Under the pieces are notes generated by a model. It was not told the DNA's origin. It did no database searches and saw only the letters and a program-made list of their open reading frames with translations. Both the position numbers and the translations under genes were made by a program. Of a stretch of 64,000 bases of DNA, positions 56,315-64,000 are shown one piece after another; position 1 is the first letter of the stretch, and every line of letters starts with the position of its first letter. Origin of the DNA: Xanthobacteraceae bacterium (GTDB lineage Bacteria; Pseudomonadota; Alphaproteobacteria; Rhizobiales; Xanthobacteraceae); contig JAMLIK010000002.1 in assembly GCA_023954195.1 (NCBI GenBank), forward strand, positions 868,001-932,000. Reading direction: 5' to 3'.

Positions 56315-56791
56315 ATGTCCAAGCCTTCGTCCAGGCCGTCCCCCCGGCAGGTGCCGCGGCGCGAGCGCACCATCGCGGCCAATGATCTGCGCTCGGTGCG
56401 GCCGGAGTGCGACGATAATGTCTGGACCCGGCGGCTGGTGCTGTTCCTGCGGGTGATGGCGGTGCTGTCGATGGGCAAGGGCCTTTATCATTGGGCGCAG
56501 GTCACCGGCTTCGTCGGCGGCGAGAACGAGGCGTTCCAGAACCAGACGACGTCGTGGCAGGCCGCCACCATCTATTTCGCCGTCATCGAACTGGTGGCCG
56601 CGGTCGGACTATGGCTGGCGACGCCATGGGGCGCGGTGGTCTGGCTGACCTCGGTGGTGTCGATGGCGATCGTGGAACTGATGGTTCCCACGATCTATGG
56701 CGGCAGCCTCGTCGTGGTCGGCGTCGATGTGGTTTTCCTGGCGGGTTATCTGGCGCTGGCCTGGCTCGCGGCGCAGGAGCGGCCGCCATAG
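56315..56791 (+). CDS. Small membrane protein (DUF6163-like)
   Basis: A 158-residue protein with a basic, hydrophilic N-terminus (residues 1-45) followed by four hydrophobic helices (RLVLFLRVMAVLSMGKGLYHW, TIYFAVIELVAAVGLWLA, VVWLTSVVSMAIVELMV, VVGVDVVFLAGYLALAWLA). It resembles a Rhizobiales-restricted family of unknown function (I believe DUF6163). ATG 56315 is preferred to TTG 56312. It is 50 bp before an AMP-dependent ligase on the same strand. Confidence 0.85.
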   Translation: MSKPSSRPSPRQVPRRERTIAANDLRSVRPECDDNVWTRRLVLFLRVMAVLSMGKGLYHWAQVTGFVGGENEAFQNQTTSWQAATIYFAVIELVAAVGLWLATPWGAVVWLTSVVSMAIVELMVPTIYGGSLVVVGVDVVFLAGYLALAWLAAQERPP

Positions 56792-56841
56792 TTCATCCAA
56801 GCACCACCCGGCATCGGCCGGCAAAAACATCGGGAGGCAAC

Positions 56842-58407
56842 ATGGATCGACTTCACGCGGGCGGAACCGCTGGCAATCTCATCGTCAGCGCGGTGAAGCG
56901 GTACGGCGACCGGCCGGCAATGGCGGACGGCCATCTCCGCTGGAGCTATCGCCAGTTCGGCGCGGCGATCGGGCGTTTCATCACCCTGTTCCGCTCGATC
57001 GGGCTCAAGCGCGGCGACGCGCTGTCGGTGCTGTCCGGCAATCGCGTCGAATCCTGGGCGGCGATCAGCGCGGCGATGGTGATGGGGCTGCGCTATACGC
57101 CGCTGCATCCGATGGCCGCCGAGGACGACCATGTGTTCATCATCGCGGACGCCGAGATCGACGCCCTGATCGTCGAGGGGGGTAAGTTCGCGCCGCGCGG
57201 ACAGGCGATCAAGGCGCGCGTCGCCTCGCTCAAGCATCTGTTGTCGTTCGGCGCGGTCGAGGGCGCGCGCGACCTGCTCGCCGGCTTCGATGACGTCGCG
57301 CCGGCGCCGCTGGTCGATGACAGCGACGTCGATGCGATCGCATGGCTGGCCTATACCGGCGGCACCACCGGCCGCTCCAAGGGCGTGATGCTGCCGCATC
57401 GCGTCGTCACCACCATGGCGACGTTGCTCTATGCCGACTGGGACTGGCCGGCGGAGATTCGTTTCCTCGCGGCGACGCCGATCAGCCACGCGGCCGGCGT
57501 CACGCTGTTTCCGGTAATGCTGCGCGGCGGCTTCACCCGCCTGGTGCAGGGGTTCGACGCCGAAGCCTATTGCCGCGTGGTTGCGGAGGAAAGGATCACC
57601 GCCGTCTTCCTGGTGCCGACCTTGATCTATGCGCTGCTCGATGCGGCCGATCTGCGCGCGCGTCACGACCTGTCGTCGATCGACATGATTATCTACGGCG
57701 CGGCGCCGATGTCGCCGGACCGGCTGCGCGAGGGCATCAAGATCTTCGGCCCGGTGTTCGTGCAAATCTACGGCCAGACCGAGGCGCCGCAATGCGTCAC
57801 CACTCTGCGCAAGATCGATCACGACGACTCCAAGCCCGGTCGCCTTGGCTCCTGCGGCCTTCCCAATCCGCTGATCGACGTGAAGCTGTTCGATTCCGAA
57901 ATGCGCGAGGTCGGCGTCGGCGAGCCGGGTGAAATCTGCGTGCGCGGCACGCTGGTGATGGACGGCTACTGGAAGCGTCCGGAGGCGACCGAGGAGGCGT
58001 TTCGCGGCGGCTGGCTGCACACCGGCGACGTCGCCGTCAAGGACGAGGAGGGCTACCTCTATATCGTCGACCGCACCAAGGACATGATTATCTCCGGCGG
58101 CTTCAACATCTATCCGCGCGAAGTGGAGGATGCGCTGATGTCGCATCACGCGGTCGCGCTGGCCGCGGTGATCGGGGTGCCCGACGACAAGTGGGGCGAG
58201 GCGGTGAAGGCGTTCGTGGTGCTGAAGCCGGGCGCCGCCGGCGACGCCGCCGAACTGCAAGCCCACGTCAAGCAGAAGCGCGGCGCGCCGTGGTCGCCGA
58301 AGTCAATCGACTTCGTCGAGGCCATCGCGGTGACCGGGCTCGGCAAGATCGACCGTAAGGCGCTGCGCGCGCCATATTGGGACGGGCGCACTCGCGGCGT
58401 TGCGTAA
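56842..58407 (+). CDS. AMP-dependent acyl-CoA synthetase/ligase
   Basis: A 521-residue ANL-superfamily enzyme. GGGAGG lies four bases before ATG 56842. Motifs: A5/P-loop Y-T-G-G-T-T-G-R-S-K-G-V, A5 Y-G-Q-T-E-A-P, A7 H-T-G-D-V-A, A8 D-R-T-K-D-M-I-I-S-G-G-F-N-I-Y-P-R-E-V-E and the A10 Lys in G-K-I-D-R-K-A-L-R. It adenylates a carboxylic acid and makes the CoA thioester; close relatives are long- or medium-chain fatty-acyl-CoA ligases, but the substrate is not defined here. Confidence 0.93.
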   Translation: MDRLHAGGTAGNLIVSAVKRYGDRPAMADGHLRWSYRQFGAAIGRFITLFRSIGLKRGDALSVLSGNRVESWAAISAAMVMGLRYTPLHPMAAEDDHVFIIADAEIDALIVEGGKFAPRGQAIKARVASLKHLLSFGAVEGARDLLAGFDDVAPAPLVDDSDVDAIAWLAYTGGTTGRSKGVMLPHRVVTTMATLLYADWDWPAEIRFLAATPISHAAGVTLFPVMLRGGFTRLVQGFDAEAYCRVVAEERITAVFLVPTLIYALLDAADLRARHDLSSIDMIIYGAAPMSPDRLREGIKIFGPVFVQIYGQTEAPQCVTTLRKIDHDDSKPGRLGSCGLPNPLIDVKLFDSEMREVGVGEPGEICVRGTLVMDGYWKRPEATEEAFRGGWLHTGDVAVKDEEGYLYIVDRTKDMIISGGFNIYPREVEDALMSHHAVALAAVIGVPDDKWGEAVKAFVVLKPGAAGDAAELQAHVKQKRGAPWSPKSIDFVEAIAVTGLGKIDRKALRAPYWDGRTRGVA

Positions 58408-58776
58408 GGATCGAAGCCGCCGCGCGAATTTTTCCGCGAATTTTCGCAAAATTTTTCGCGGTAAGATTCGAGTCACCCTAACGCGGCGGTGACGAAGATG
58501 ACCGCATTGTTTCGGTTTCAGCCGCCGCTGTCCGCAAATGCGACAACGGCGGCGGCCGCTGTGGACGAAGCGGGAACATCGAGCGCCTTTTCCTCAACGC
58601 TTGATTACAAAAAGCCCTTATTTGACGGCCTTAATCCGCGATTCACTGTCTTAAATTCACGCTCTCTTTATCGTCTTATTTAAGCGGATCTTCAAACGCC
58701 CCCGGTAGGTTGTGGCTATCAGACGGGACACAAGTTTCGTCGCATAAGTCGAAAAAACGACAACAGGGGTAGTGTC
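58408..58776. other. 369-bp AT-richer intergenic region upstream of the MarR gene
   Basis: Contains repeated CGCGAATTTTT / TTTTTCGCGG segments (58424-58462) able to form an imperfect hairpin, and an AT-rich tract 58600-58690. A 64-residue frame at 58489 has no ribosome site and no recognisable domain. It probably holds the regulator's promoter and an autoregulatory site. Confidence 0.4.
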
Positions 58777-59289
58777 ATGATGAAAGCCGCAGCCACGGCC
58801 GTTGAAACCGCCGACCGCGCCGCGCAAGCACCGGTGCAGTCGCTCTATCTCGAAGCTCTCACGCTGGTAGAGCGGCTGCATCGCCGGTTGCTTGACGTCA
58901 TCAAGGATGAGTTCGATCGTCGCGGTCGCGCCGACATCAACTCGGTGCAGGCACTCTTGCTCTACAACATCGGCGACAAGGAACTGACCGCCGGCGAATT
59001 GCGGACGCGGGGTTATTATCTGGGCTCCAACGTGTCGTACAATCTGAAGAAGCTGGTCGAACTCGGCTTCCTCGACCATCAGCGCTCGCGCGTCGATCGT
59101 CGCTCGGTGCGCATCCGTCTCACCGCGAAGGGCCAGGAAGTCCGCCGCATCGTCGATGCGCTCTATCAGAAGCACATGAAGACCGTGGAGCAGGTCGGCG
59201 GCATCTCCAACGACGAGTTCGCCACGCTCAACAAGTCGCTGCACCGGCTGGAGCGTTTCTGGACCGACCAGATCCTCTACCGCCTCTGA
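58777..59289 (+). CDS. ldtR: MarR-family regulator, LdtR-like
   Basis: A 170-residue winged-helix dimer. The N-terminal helix (SLYLEALTLVERLHRRLLDVI), recognition region (YYLGSNVSYNLKKLVELGFL) and wing (RSRVDRRSVRIRLT) match the LdtR group conserved in Rhizobiales, which in Liberibacter controls an L,D-transpeptidase gene and osmotic stress response. Start ATG 58777 (an adjacent ATG follows). The regulated gene is not evident next to it; the name is by similarity. Confidence 0.88.
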   Translation: MMKAAATAVETADRAAQAPVQSLYLEALTLVERLHRRLLDVIKDEFDRRGRADINSVQALLLYNIGDKELTAGELRTRGYYLGSNVSYNLKKLVELGFLDHQRSRVDRRSVRIRLTAKGQEVRRIVDALYQKHMKTVEQVGGISNDEFATLNKSLHRLERFWTDQILYRL

Positions 59290-59460
59290 GCTTGTTTCGG
59301 GCGCGCCGGCGCAAGATCGGCCGCCCGCTCCCTCGAAGACGTCTCTCCAAGGACACCTTCAAGCCAACTGTCGCGCATCGGCTTCCAATTGCCCCGGAGC
59401 CGATGCGTTTTTTTGTTGGCGCGGCCGAATTCAGGCGTACAACAGCGCGCGGCGCGGATC

Positions 59461-59565
59461 GCGAGAGCCATTTCCGTTCCGATGAAATCGGAACGAGGCT
59501 CTCGTTTATTGTTTTGACGCGTTTTCTTGACGCGAACCGGTATCCACTTCGCTCGAAAACGCTAT
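59461..59565. repeat. Dispersed intergenic palindrome, family B, copy 2
   Basis: Read on the minus strand this contains ATAGCGTTTTCGAGCGAAGT, GGATACCGGTTCGCGTCAAG, AAAACGCGTCAAAACAATAA and a GTTCCGATTTCATCGGAAC hairpin followed by GGAAATGGCTCTCG: the same order as 37937-38031, inverted. It ends 15 bp before the ATG of the zinc-ribbon gene, just before its ribosome site. Confidence 0.8.
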
Positions 59566-59580
59566 GGGAGACGGAGGAGC

Positions 59581-59787
59581 ATGGACAAGCAGGCAATGCG
59601 CGAGGAAGCCGAGCGGCTGATGCGCGAGGCGATGACGCGCAAGGGCGTCACAGTGAAGCAGGGCGATACCCGCATCGTCGCGACCTGCGGCAAATGCGGC
59701 GCGCAGAACAAGGTGTCGGCCCCGAAGGGCGCGACGCGCGTGCAATATGCCTGCAAGGAATGCGGCGTGAAGCAGATGGCGCTCTGA
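59581..59787 (+). CDS. Small zinc-ribbon protein
   Basis: A 68-residue protein from ATG 59581 with GGAGGAG directly upstream. The N-terminal half is a charged helix (MDKQAMREEAERLMREAMTR); the C-terminal half is a zinc ribbon with C-G-K-C-G (Cys54-ish pair) and C-K-E-C-G. Such short ribbon proteins often bind nucleic acid or modify a larger partner. It precedes glyA by 255 bp and, in my recollection, a similar ORF is found before glyA in relatives. No function assigned. Confidence 0.8.
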   Translation: MDKQAMREEAERLMREAMTRKGVTVKQGDTRIVATCGKCGAQNKVSAPKGATRVQYACKECGVKQMAL

Positions 59788-60042
59788 GCGATCCGGGGGG
59801 CGGGGGCGCGCCGCCTGCGCCGCGCGGGTCGCCCACACGGTCGCCCACATCATCGCCCACTTGGCGCACGAGGGTTGCCGCTGGGACGGTTGCCCGCGCT
59901 GTCTGGCCCAACCAAAGCCCGGCGAGCCGCAAAACCTTGGCGGCGGTGCGCCGGATGTGGTAAGGCGACGCCGGCCACCCGACCCGTTTTCCCGGACCGC
60001 CCGCGCCTTGTTCGAGAGGCTGTGGCGGTGGAGATATTGCCG

Positions 60043-61350
60043 ATGACGACTTCCGCCCAATCCGCCGCCGCTTCCGCTCCCGACACGTTTTTCACCGCGC
60101 CGCTGACCGAGGCCGACCCGGAGATCGCCGCCGCGATCAAGGGCGAACTCGGCCGCCAGCGCCACGAGATCGAGCTGATCGCGTCGGAAAACATCGTCAG
60201 CCGCGCCGTGCTGGAGGCCCAGGGCTCGGTGATGACCAACAAGTACGCGGAGGGCTATCCGGGCAAGCGCTATTATGGCGGCTGCGAGTGGGTGGACGTC
60301 GCCGAAAACCTCGCCATCGAGCGGGCGAAAAAGCTGTTCGGCGCGCAGTTCGCCAACGTTCAGCCGAACTCCGGCAGCCAGATGAACCAGGCCGTGTTCC
60401 TGGCGCTGTTGCAGCCGGGCGATACCTTCATGGGTCTCGATCTCGCCGCCGGCGGCCATCTCACCCACGGCGCGCCGGTCAACATGTCCGGCAAGTGGTT
60501 CAAGCCGGCGCACTATACCGTGCGCCGCGAGGACCAGATCATCGATATGGACGCGGTGGCGAAGCAGGCCGAGCAGATCCGCCCGAAGCTGATTATCGCC
60601 GGCGGCTCGGCCTATTCGCGGTCGTGGGATTTCAAGCGATTCCGCGAGATCGCCGACAGCGTCGGCGCCTATTTCATGGTCGACATGGCGCATTTCGCCG
60701 GTCTCGTCGCCGGCGGCGTTCATGCCAATCCGGTGCCCCATGCGCACGTCACCACCACCACCACGCACAAGTCGCTGCGCGGTCCGCGCGGCGGGTTGAT
60801 CCTGTGCAACGACGAGGACATCGCCAAGAAGCTCAACTCCGCGATCTTCCCCGGCTTGCAGGGCGGCCCCCTGATGCACGTCATCGCCGCCAAGGCGGTG
60901 GCGTTCAAGGAGGCGTTGCAGCCGGACTTCAAGATCTACGCCCGGAATGTGGTCGAAAACGCGCGGGCGCTGGCGGAAACGCTGCGCGGCCATGGCTTCG
61001 AAATCGTCTCCGGCGGCACCGACAATCACCTGATGCTGGTCGACCTGCGGCCGAAGGGGTTGAAGGGCAACATCTCGGAGAAAGCGCTGGTGCGCGCCGG
61101 GCTCACCTGCAACAAGAACGGCATTCCGTTCGACCCCGAGAAGCCGTTCGTCACCTCCGGCCTGCGGCTCGGCACCCCGGCCGCCACGACGCGCGGCTTC
61201 GGCGTCGCCGAGTTCAAGGAGGTCGGCGGCCTGATCGCCGAGGTGCTCAACGCGGTGGCGCAGTCGCCGGACGGCGCCGCGCCCGGCGTCGAGGCGGCGG
61301 TGAAGAAAAAGGTCAGGGCGCTGACCGACCGCTTCCCGATCTATCAATAG
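60043..61350 (+). CDS. glyA: Serine hydroxymethyltransferase
   Basis: A 435-residue PLP enzyme interconverting serine and glycine with tetrahydrofolate. Motifs: [24 protein letters not shown], the D-M-A-H-F-A-G region and the PLP lysine in [15 protein letters not shown]. Start ATG 60043 with GGAGA nine bases before; the open extension upstream to 59875 has no support. The 255-bp leader contains a triple TCGCCCAC repeat (59829-59857) but no recognised riboswitch. Confidence 0.97.
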   Translation: MTTSAQSAAASAPDTFFTAPLTEADPEIAAAIKGELGRQRHEIELIASENIVSRAVLEAQGSVMTNKYAEGYPGKRYYGGCEWVDVAENLAIERAKKLFGAQFANVQPNSGSQMNQAVFLALLQPGDTFMGLDLAAGGHLTHGAPVNMSGKWFKPAHYTVRREDQIIDMDAVAKQAEQIRPKLIIAGGSAYSRSWDFKRFREIADSVGAYFMVDMAHFAGLVAGGVHANPVPHAHVTTTTTHKSLRGPRGGLILCNDEDIAKKLNSAIFPGLQGGPLMHVIAAKAVAFKEALQPDFKIYARNVVENARALAETLRGHGFEIVSGGTDNHLMLVDLRPKGLKGNISEKALVRAGLTCNKNGIPFDPEKPFVTSGLRLGTPAATTRGFGVAEFKEVGGLIAEVLNAVAQSPDGAAPGVEAAVKKKVRALTDRFPIYQ

Positions 61351-61398
61351 CGCGTGTTTTCGTCATCGCGGGCGGTGACGGTTGCATAGGAAGAAGCG

Positions 61399-61881
61399 AT
61401 GCGCTGCCCAAGCTGCAACAGTCTCGATACGCAGGTGAAGGACTCGCGGCCGACCGAGGAGTCCTCGGTAATCCGGCGGCGGCGGGTCTGTCTGGCCTGC
61501 AACTTCCGCTTCACCACCTTCGAGCGGGTGCAGTTGCGCGAACTGACGGTCATCAAGCGCAACGGGCGGCGCGTGCCGTTCGATCGCGACAAGCTGGTGC
61601 GCTCGCTGCAAATCGCCTTGCGCAAGCGCCCGGTGGAAACCGAGCGGGTCGAGAAAATGGTGTCGGCCATCGTGCGCGAGCTGGAGAGCGGGGGCGAGGC
61701 GGAAATCTCCTCGGAGACCATCGGCGAGGCGGTGATGGAGCATCTGCGCCAGCTCGACGACGTCGCCTATGTCCGCTTCGCCTCGGTCTATCGCAATTTT
61801 CGCGAGGCGCGCGATTTCAAGACCGTGCTGGGCGAACTGTCCGGCGATGACGAGCCGCGGGCTCCGCTGGCCAGCAAATGA
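61399..61881 (+). CDS. nrdR: Transcriptional repressor NrdR
   Basis: A 160-residue repressor of ribonucleotide reductase genes. Zinc ribbon C-P-S-C-N (residues 3-6) and [12 protein letters not shown], then an ATP-cone ([16 protein letters not shown]) that senses ATP/dATP. It follows glyA by 48 bp and overlaps ribD by 4 bases, the usual alphaproteobacterial order. Confidence 0.97.
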   Translation: MRCPSCNSLDTQVKDSRPTEESSVIRRRRVCLACNFRFTTFERVQLRELTVIKRNGRRVPFDRDKLVRSLQIALRKRPVETERVEKMVSAIVRELESGGEAEISSETIGEAVMEHLRQLDDVAYVRFASVYRNFREARDFKTVLGELSGDDEPRAPLASK

Positions 61882-63023
61882 TCTTCCGGCTGCTGGAAGA
61901 TCAGTATGCCGACAAGGCGCGCGAGGCCAAGGCGCGTGATCGCCGCTTCATGCAACTGGCGCTGGCGCTCGGCCGTCGCGGCCTGGGCCTGACCTCGCCC
62001 AATCCGGCGGTCGGCGCGGTTATCGTCAAGGACGGCGTCATCGTCGGGCGCGGCTGGACGCAGCCGGGCGGCCGGCCGCACGCCGAACCGGAGGCGCTGG
62101 CGCGCGCCGGGGAGGACGCGCGCGGCGCCACGCTCTATGTGACGCTGGAGCCATGCTCGCATACCGGCCAGTCGCCGCCCTGCGCCGACGCCATCATCGC
62201 GGCCGGCCTGGCGCGGGTCGTCTCCGCCATCGAGGATCCCAATCCGCTGGTTGCCGGGCAGGGCCATGCGAAACTGCGGGCCGCCGGCGTCGCGGTCGAT
62301 GTCGGGACGTGCGCCGAGGACGCGGCGCGCGACCATGCCGGGCATTTTCGCCGCGTGCGCGACGGCCGCCCGCACGTCATTCTCAAGCTGGCGGTGTCAC
62401 TGGACGACAAGATCGGCGCGGCCGGAGGCAGGCCGGTGGCGATCACCGGGGAGGCGTCGCGGGCGCGGGTGCATCTGTTGCGCGCGCAATGCGACGCGGT
62501 CCTGATCGGCATCGGCACGGCTCTCGCCGACGATCCATTGCTGACCTGCCGGCTGCCCGGCATGGCGCGGCGCTCGCCGAAGCGCGTGGTGCTGGACCGC
62601 GCGCTGCGGCTGCCGGACGACGGCAAACTGATGCATTCGGCGCGCGAGGCGCCGCTGTGGGTGATGACGTCGGAGACGGCTGAAGCGTCGGCGGCGGCGA
62701 AGCTGGGGGCGGCGGGGGCGCAAGTGTCGCGGGTCCGGACCGGCGAAGGCGGCCTCGATCTCGCCGGCGTGCTGCGGACGCTGTCCGGCAAGGGTGTCAC
62801 CCGGCTGCTGGTCGAGGGCGGGGCGCGCATCGCGGCCTCGTTCGTCGCGGCCGACTTGGTGGACGAGATCTGGCTGTTGCGCGGCGAGGGGACGATCGGC
62901 GCCGACGGCGTGGCCGCGCTCGGCGCATTGCCGCTCACCGCCATCACCGGGTCGCCGTCGTTCCGGCTTCGTGCTAGCGAAAGCCTCGATCGGGATACCC
63001 TGACGATTTACGAGCGAGTCTGA
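61878..63023 (+). CDS. ribD: Riboflavin biosynthesis bifunctional deaminase/reductase RibD
   Basis: A 381-residue enzyme for the second and third steps of riboflavin synthesis. The N-terminal deaminase has [16 protein letters not shown] and [11 protein letters not shown] (zinc Cys and catalytic Glu); the reductase begins near K-L-A-V-S-L-D-D-K and carries [11 protein letters not shown] overlaps the nrdR stop; ribE follows with no gap. The first 20 residues look like an extra helix. Confidence 0.96.
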   Translation: MIFRLLEDQYADKAREAKARDRRFMQLALALGRRGLGLTSPNPAVGAVIVKDGVIVGRGWTQPGGRPHAEPEALARAGEDARGATLYVTLEPCSHTGQSPPCADAIIAAGLARVVSAIEDPNPLVAGQGHAKLRAAGVAVDVGTCAEDAARDHAGHFRRVRDGRPHVILKLAVSLDDKIGAAGGRPVAITGEASRARVHLLRAQCDAVLIGIGTALADDPLLTCRLPGMARRSPKRVVLDRALRLPDDGKLMHSAREAPLWVMTSETAEASAAAKLGAAGAQVSRVRTGEGGLDLAGVLRTLSGKGVTRLLVEGGARIAASFVAADLVDEIWLLRGEGTIGADGVAALGALPLTAITGSPSFRLRASESLDRDTLTIYERV

Positions 63024-63632
63024 ATGTTCACCGGAATCATCACCGACGTCGGCGAGATCGCCGGCCTCACGCCGGTCGCGCGGGGCCAGTTGCATCGCCT
63101 GCGCATCCTGTGCCGCTACGACCGTGCGACCATCGCCGACGGCGCGTCGATTGCCTGCAACGGCGTCTGCCTCACCGTGGTCGCCTCCGGCGTCGAGGCC
63201 GGGCGGACCTGGTTCGACGTCGATGCCGCCGCCGAAACCCTGCGGATGACCACCGCGCGGCACTGGCGGGCCGGCACCCGGCTCAACCTCGAACGCGCGC
63301 TAAAGATCGGCGACGAACTCGGCGGCCACATTGTCGCCGGCCACGTCGATGGCATCGCGCGCATCGTCGCCCGCGACGATCTGCCGGACATGGCGCGGTT
63401 CGAACTGGATGCGCCGCCCGATCTGGCCCGTTTCATCGCCGCCAAGGGCTCGGTGACGCTCGACGGCGTCTCGCTGACGGTCAACACGGTCGCGGACACA
63501 CGCTTCTCGGTGCTGATTATTCCGCACACGCTGGCGGTCACCACGCTGAGCGGCTGGCAGGCCGGTTCCGAGATAAACCTGGAAGTCGACCTGATGGCCC
63601 GCTACGCCGCGCGGCTGACGGAGATGAAGTAG
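63024..63632 (+). CDS. ribE: Riboflavin synthase alpha subunit
   Basis: A 202-residue synthase that dismutates two 6,7-dimethyl-8-ribityllumazine to riboflavin. It starts M-F-T-G-I-I-T-D-V-G and shows the two lumazine-binding repeats: N-G-V-C-L-T-V with L-G-G-H-I-V-A-G-H-V-D-G, and L-D-G-V-S-L-T-V-N. ATG follows the ribD stop at once. Confidence 0.97.
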   Translation: MFTGIITDVGEIAGLTPVARGQLHRLRILCRYDRATIADGASIACNGVCLTVVASGVEAGRTWFDVDAAAETLRMTTARHWRAGTRLNLERALKIGDELGGHIVAGHVDGIARIVARDDLPDMARFELDAPPDLARFIAAKGSVTLDGVSLTVNTVADTRFSVLIIPHTLAVTTLSGWQAGSEINLEVDLMARYAARLTEMK

Positions 63633-63722
63633 CCATCTTCGCGCTTGGCTTCATGCCGGCCAGCGACTACAACCCGCGACGTTGTAAGTCAGTATTGACT
63701 TGATCTCTGATCGGATTTGCCC

Positions 63723-64000
63723 ATGGCCGACGCGCGACGCGCCCCGCTGACAGACCGGACCGACCTGCGCGGCGCGCGCGCGCTGATCGTCGAGGCGCGG
63801 TTCTACGACGACATTCAGGACGCGCTGTTGCAGGGCGCGGTGGTGGAGCTGGATGCCGCCGGCGTCAGCCATGACGTGGTCACGGTGCCCGGCGCGCTGG
63901 AAATTCCCGCCGCCATCGCCATCGCCTTCGATGCCGCCGAGAAAGCCGGCAAGCCGTACGACGCGGCGGTCGCGCTCGGCTGCGTGGTGCGCGGCGAGAC
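63723..64000 (+). CDS. ribH: 6,7-dimethyl-8-ribityllumazine synthase, 3' truncated by the window
   Basis: The first 92 residues are present, through V-P-G-A-L-E-I-P (ribityl site), A-F-D-A-A-E-K-A and the start of L-G-C-V-V-R-G-E-T, which are the family's hallmarks. It makes the substrate for ribE. Start ATG 63723; the rest runs past position 64000. Confidence 0.95.
   Translation, partial: MADARRAPLTDRTDLRGARALIVEARFYDDIQDALLQGAVVELDAAGVSHDVVTVPGALEIPAAIAIAFDAAEKAGKPYDAAVALGCVVRGE

Noticed and set aside
58489-58683. 64-residue plus-strand frame upstream of the MarR gene
   Set aside because: No ribosome site, odd composition and AT-rich end suggest promoter DNA rather than a gene.
59788-60042. 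Glycine or folate-type riboswitch upstream of glyA
   Set aside because: Only a short triple repeat TCGCCCAC is visible; no conserved riboswitch core was found.

Overview
This window reads as chromosomal DNA of a high-G+C alphaproteobacterium of the Nitrobacteraceae (Bradyrhizobium / Rhodopseudomonas / Nitrobacter / Afipia group). The call rests on the alphaproteobacterial gene neighbourhoods (topA-rnr-DUF983-NUDIX-rpmG, rpoZ-rsh-pdxJ-acpS-lepB-rnc-era-recO-parC, glyA-nrdR-ribD-ribE-ribH), a Bradyrhizobium-type porin, a Mg-type HemB, an LdtR-like MarR regulator, and several dispersed intergenic palindromes typical of this family. The genus cannot be fixed from the sequence alone.

Layout. 1-340 is the 3' end of a GGDEF protein, probably pleD. 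362-3278 is a small accessory island: an operon-like minus-strand set (acyl-CoA dehydrogenase-like flavoprotein plus two secreted Cys/His-rich proteins), divergent from an HxlR-family regulator. 3351-15247 is a long, almost wholly minus-strand housekeeping block: rpmG, NUDIX, DUF983, rnr, topA, dprA, plsY, a dihydroorotase-like protein that has lost its metal-binding histidines, and pyrB. 15411-20509 holds an AidB-like acyl-CoA dehydrogenase, a CPBP membrane protease, an AEC transporter, ruvX and a nitronate monooxygenase-like protein. 20604-25757 carries gatC, gatA and gatB, interrupted by a small Cys-containing ORF and a patatin-like lipoprotein.

25758-32541 is looser: a 50-aa histone H1-like peptide, a Sel1-like protein, a TPR-methyltransferase fusion, a lower-G+C GIY-YIG gene beside tRNA-Ser(GCU), and a porin with a long leader and a strong terminator. 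32542-39353 has a PrxQ-type peroxiredoxin, smpB, mscL and dapA, then the lytic transglycosylase slt, a family-5 uracil-DNA glycosylase and a NYN nuclease. 39923-50294 is the plus-strand core block from rpoZ to parC. 50308-56118 has a Bcr/CflA efflux pump with a striking tandem palindromic operator, an Nramp transporter, arginyl/leucyl transferase, an RDD protein and hemB. 56315-64000 has a small membrane protein, an AMP-dependent ligase, the LdtR-like regulator, a zinc-ribbon protein, glyA, nrdR, ribD, ribE and the start of ribH.

Most of the window is ordinary core genome. The parts that reward a second look are the Cys/His-rich secreted pair at 362-1275 (one protein carries two copies of C-x3-W-x4-C), the catalytically degenerate PyrC partner of PyrB, the small conserved-looking genes wedged between gatC and gatA and beside topA, the tandem ATGAT-N4-ATCAT operator at 51550-51585, the GIY-YIG/tRNA-Ser junction, the candidate terminated minus-strand RNA at 39464-39800, and at least three families of dispersed intergenic palindromes.
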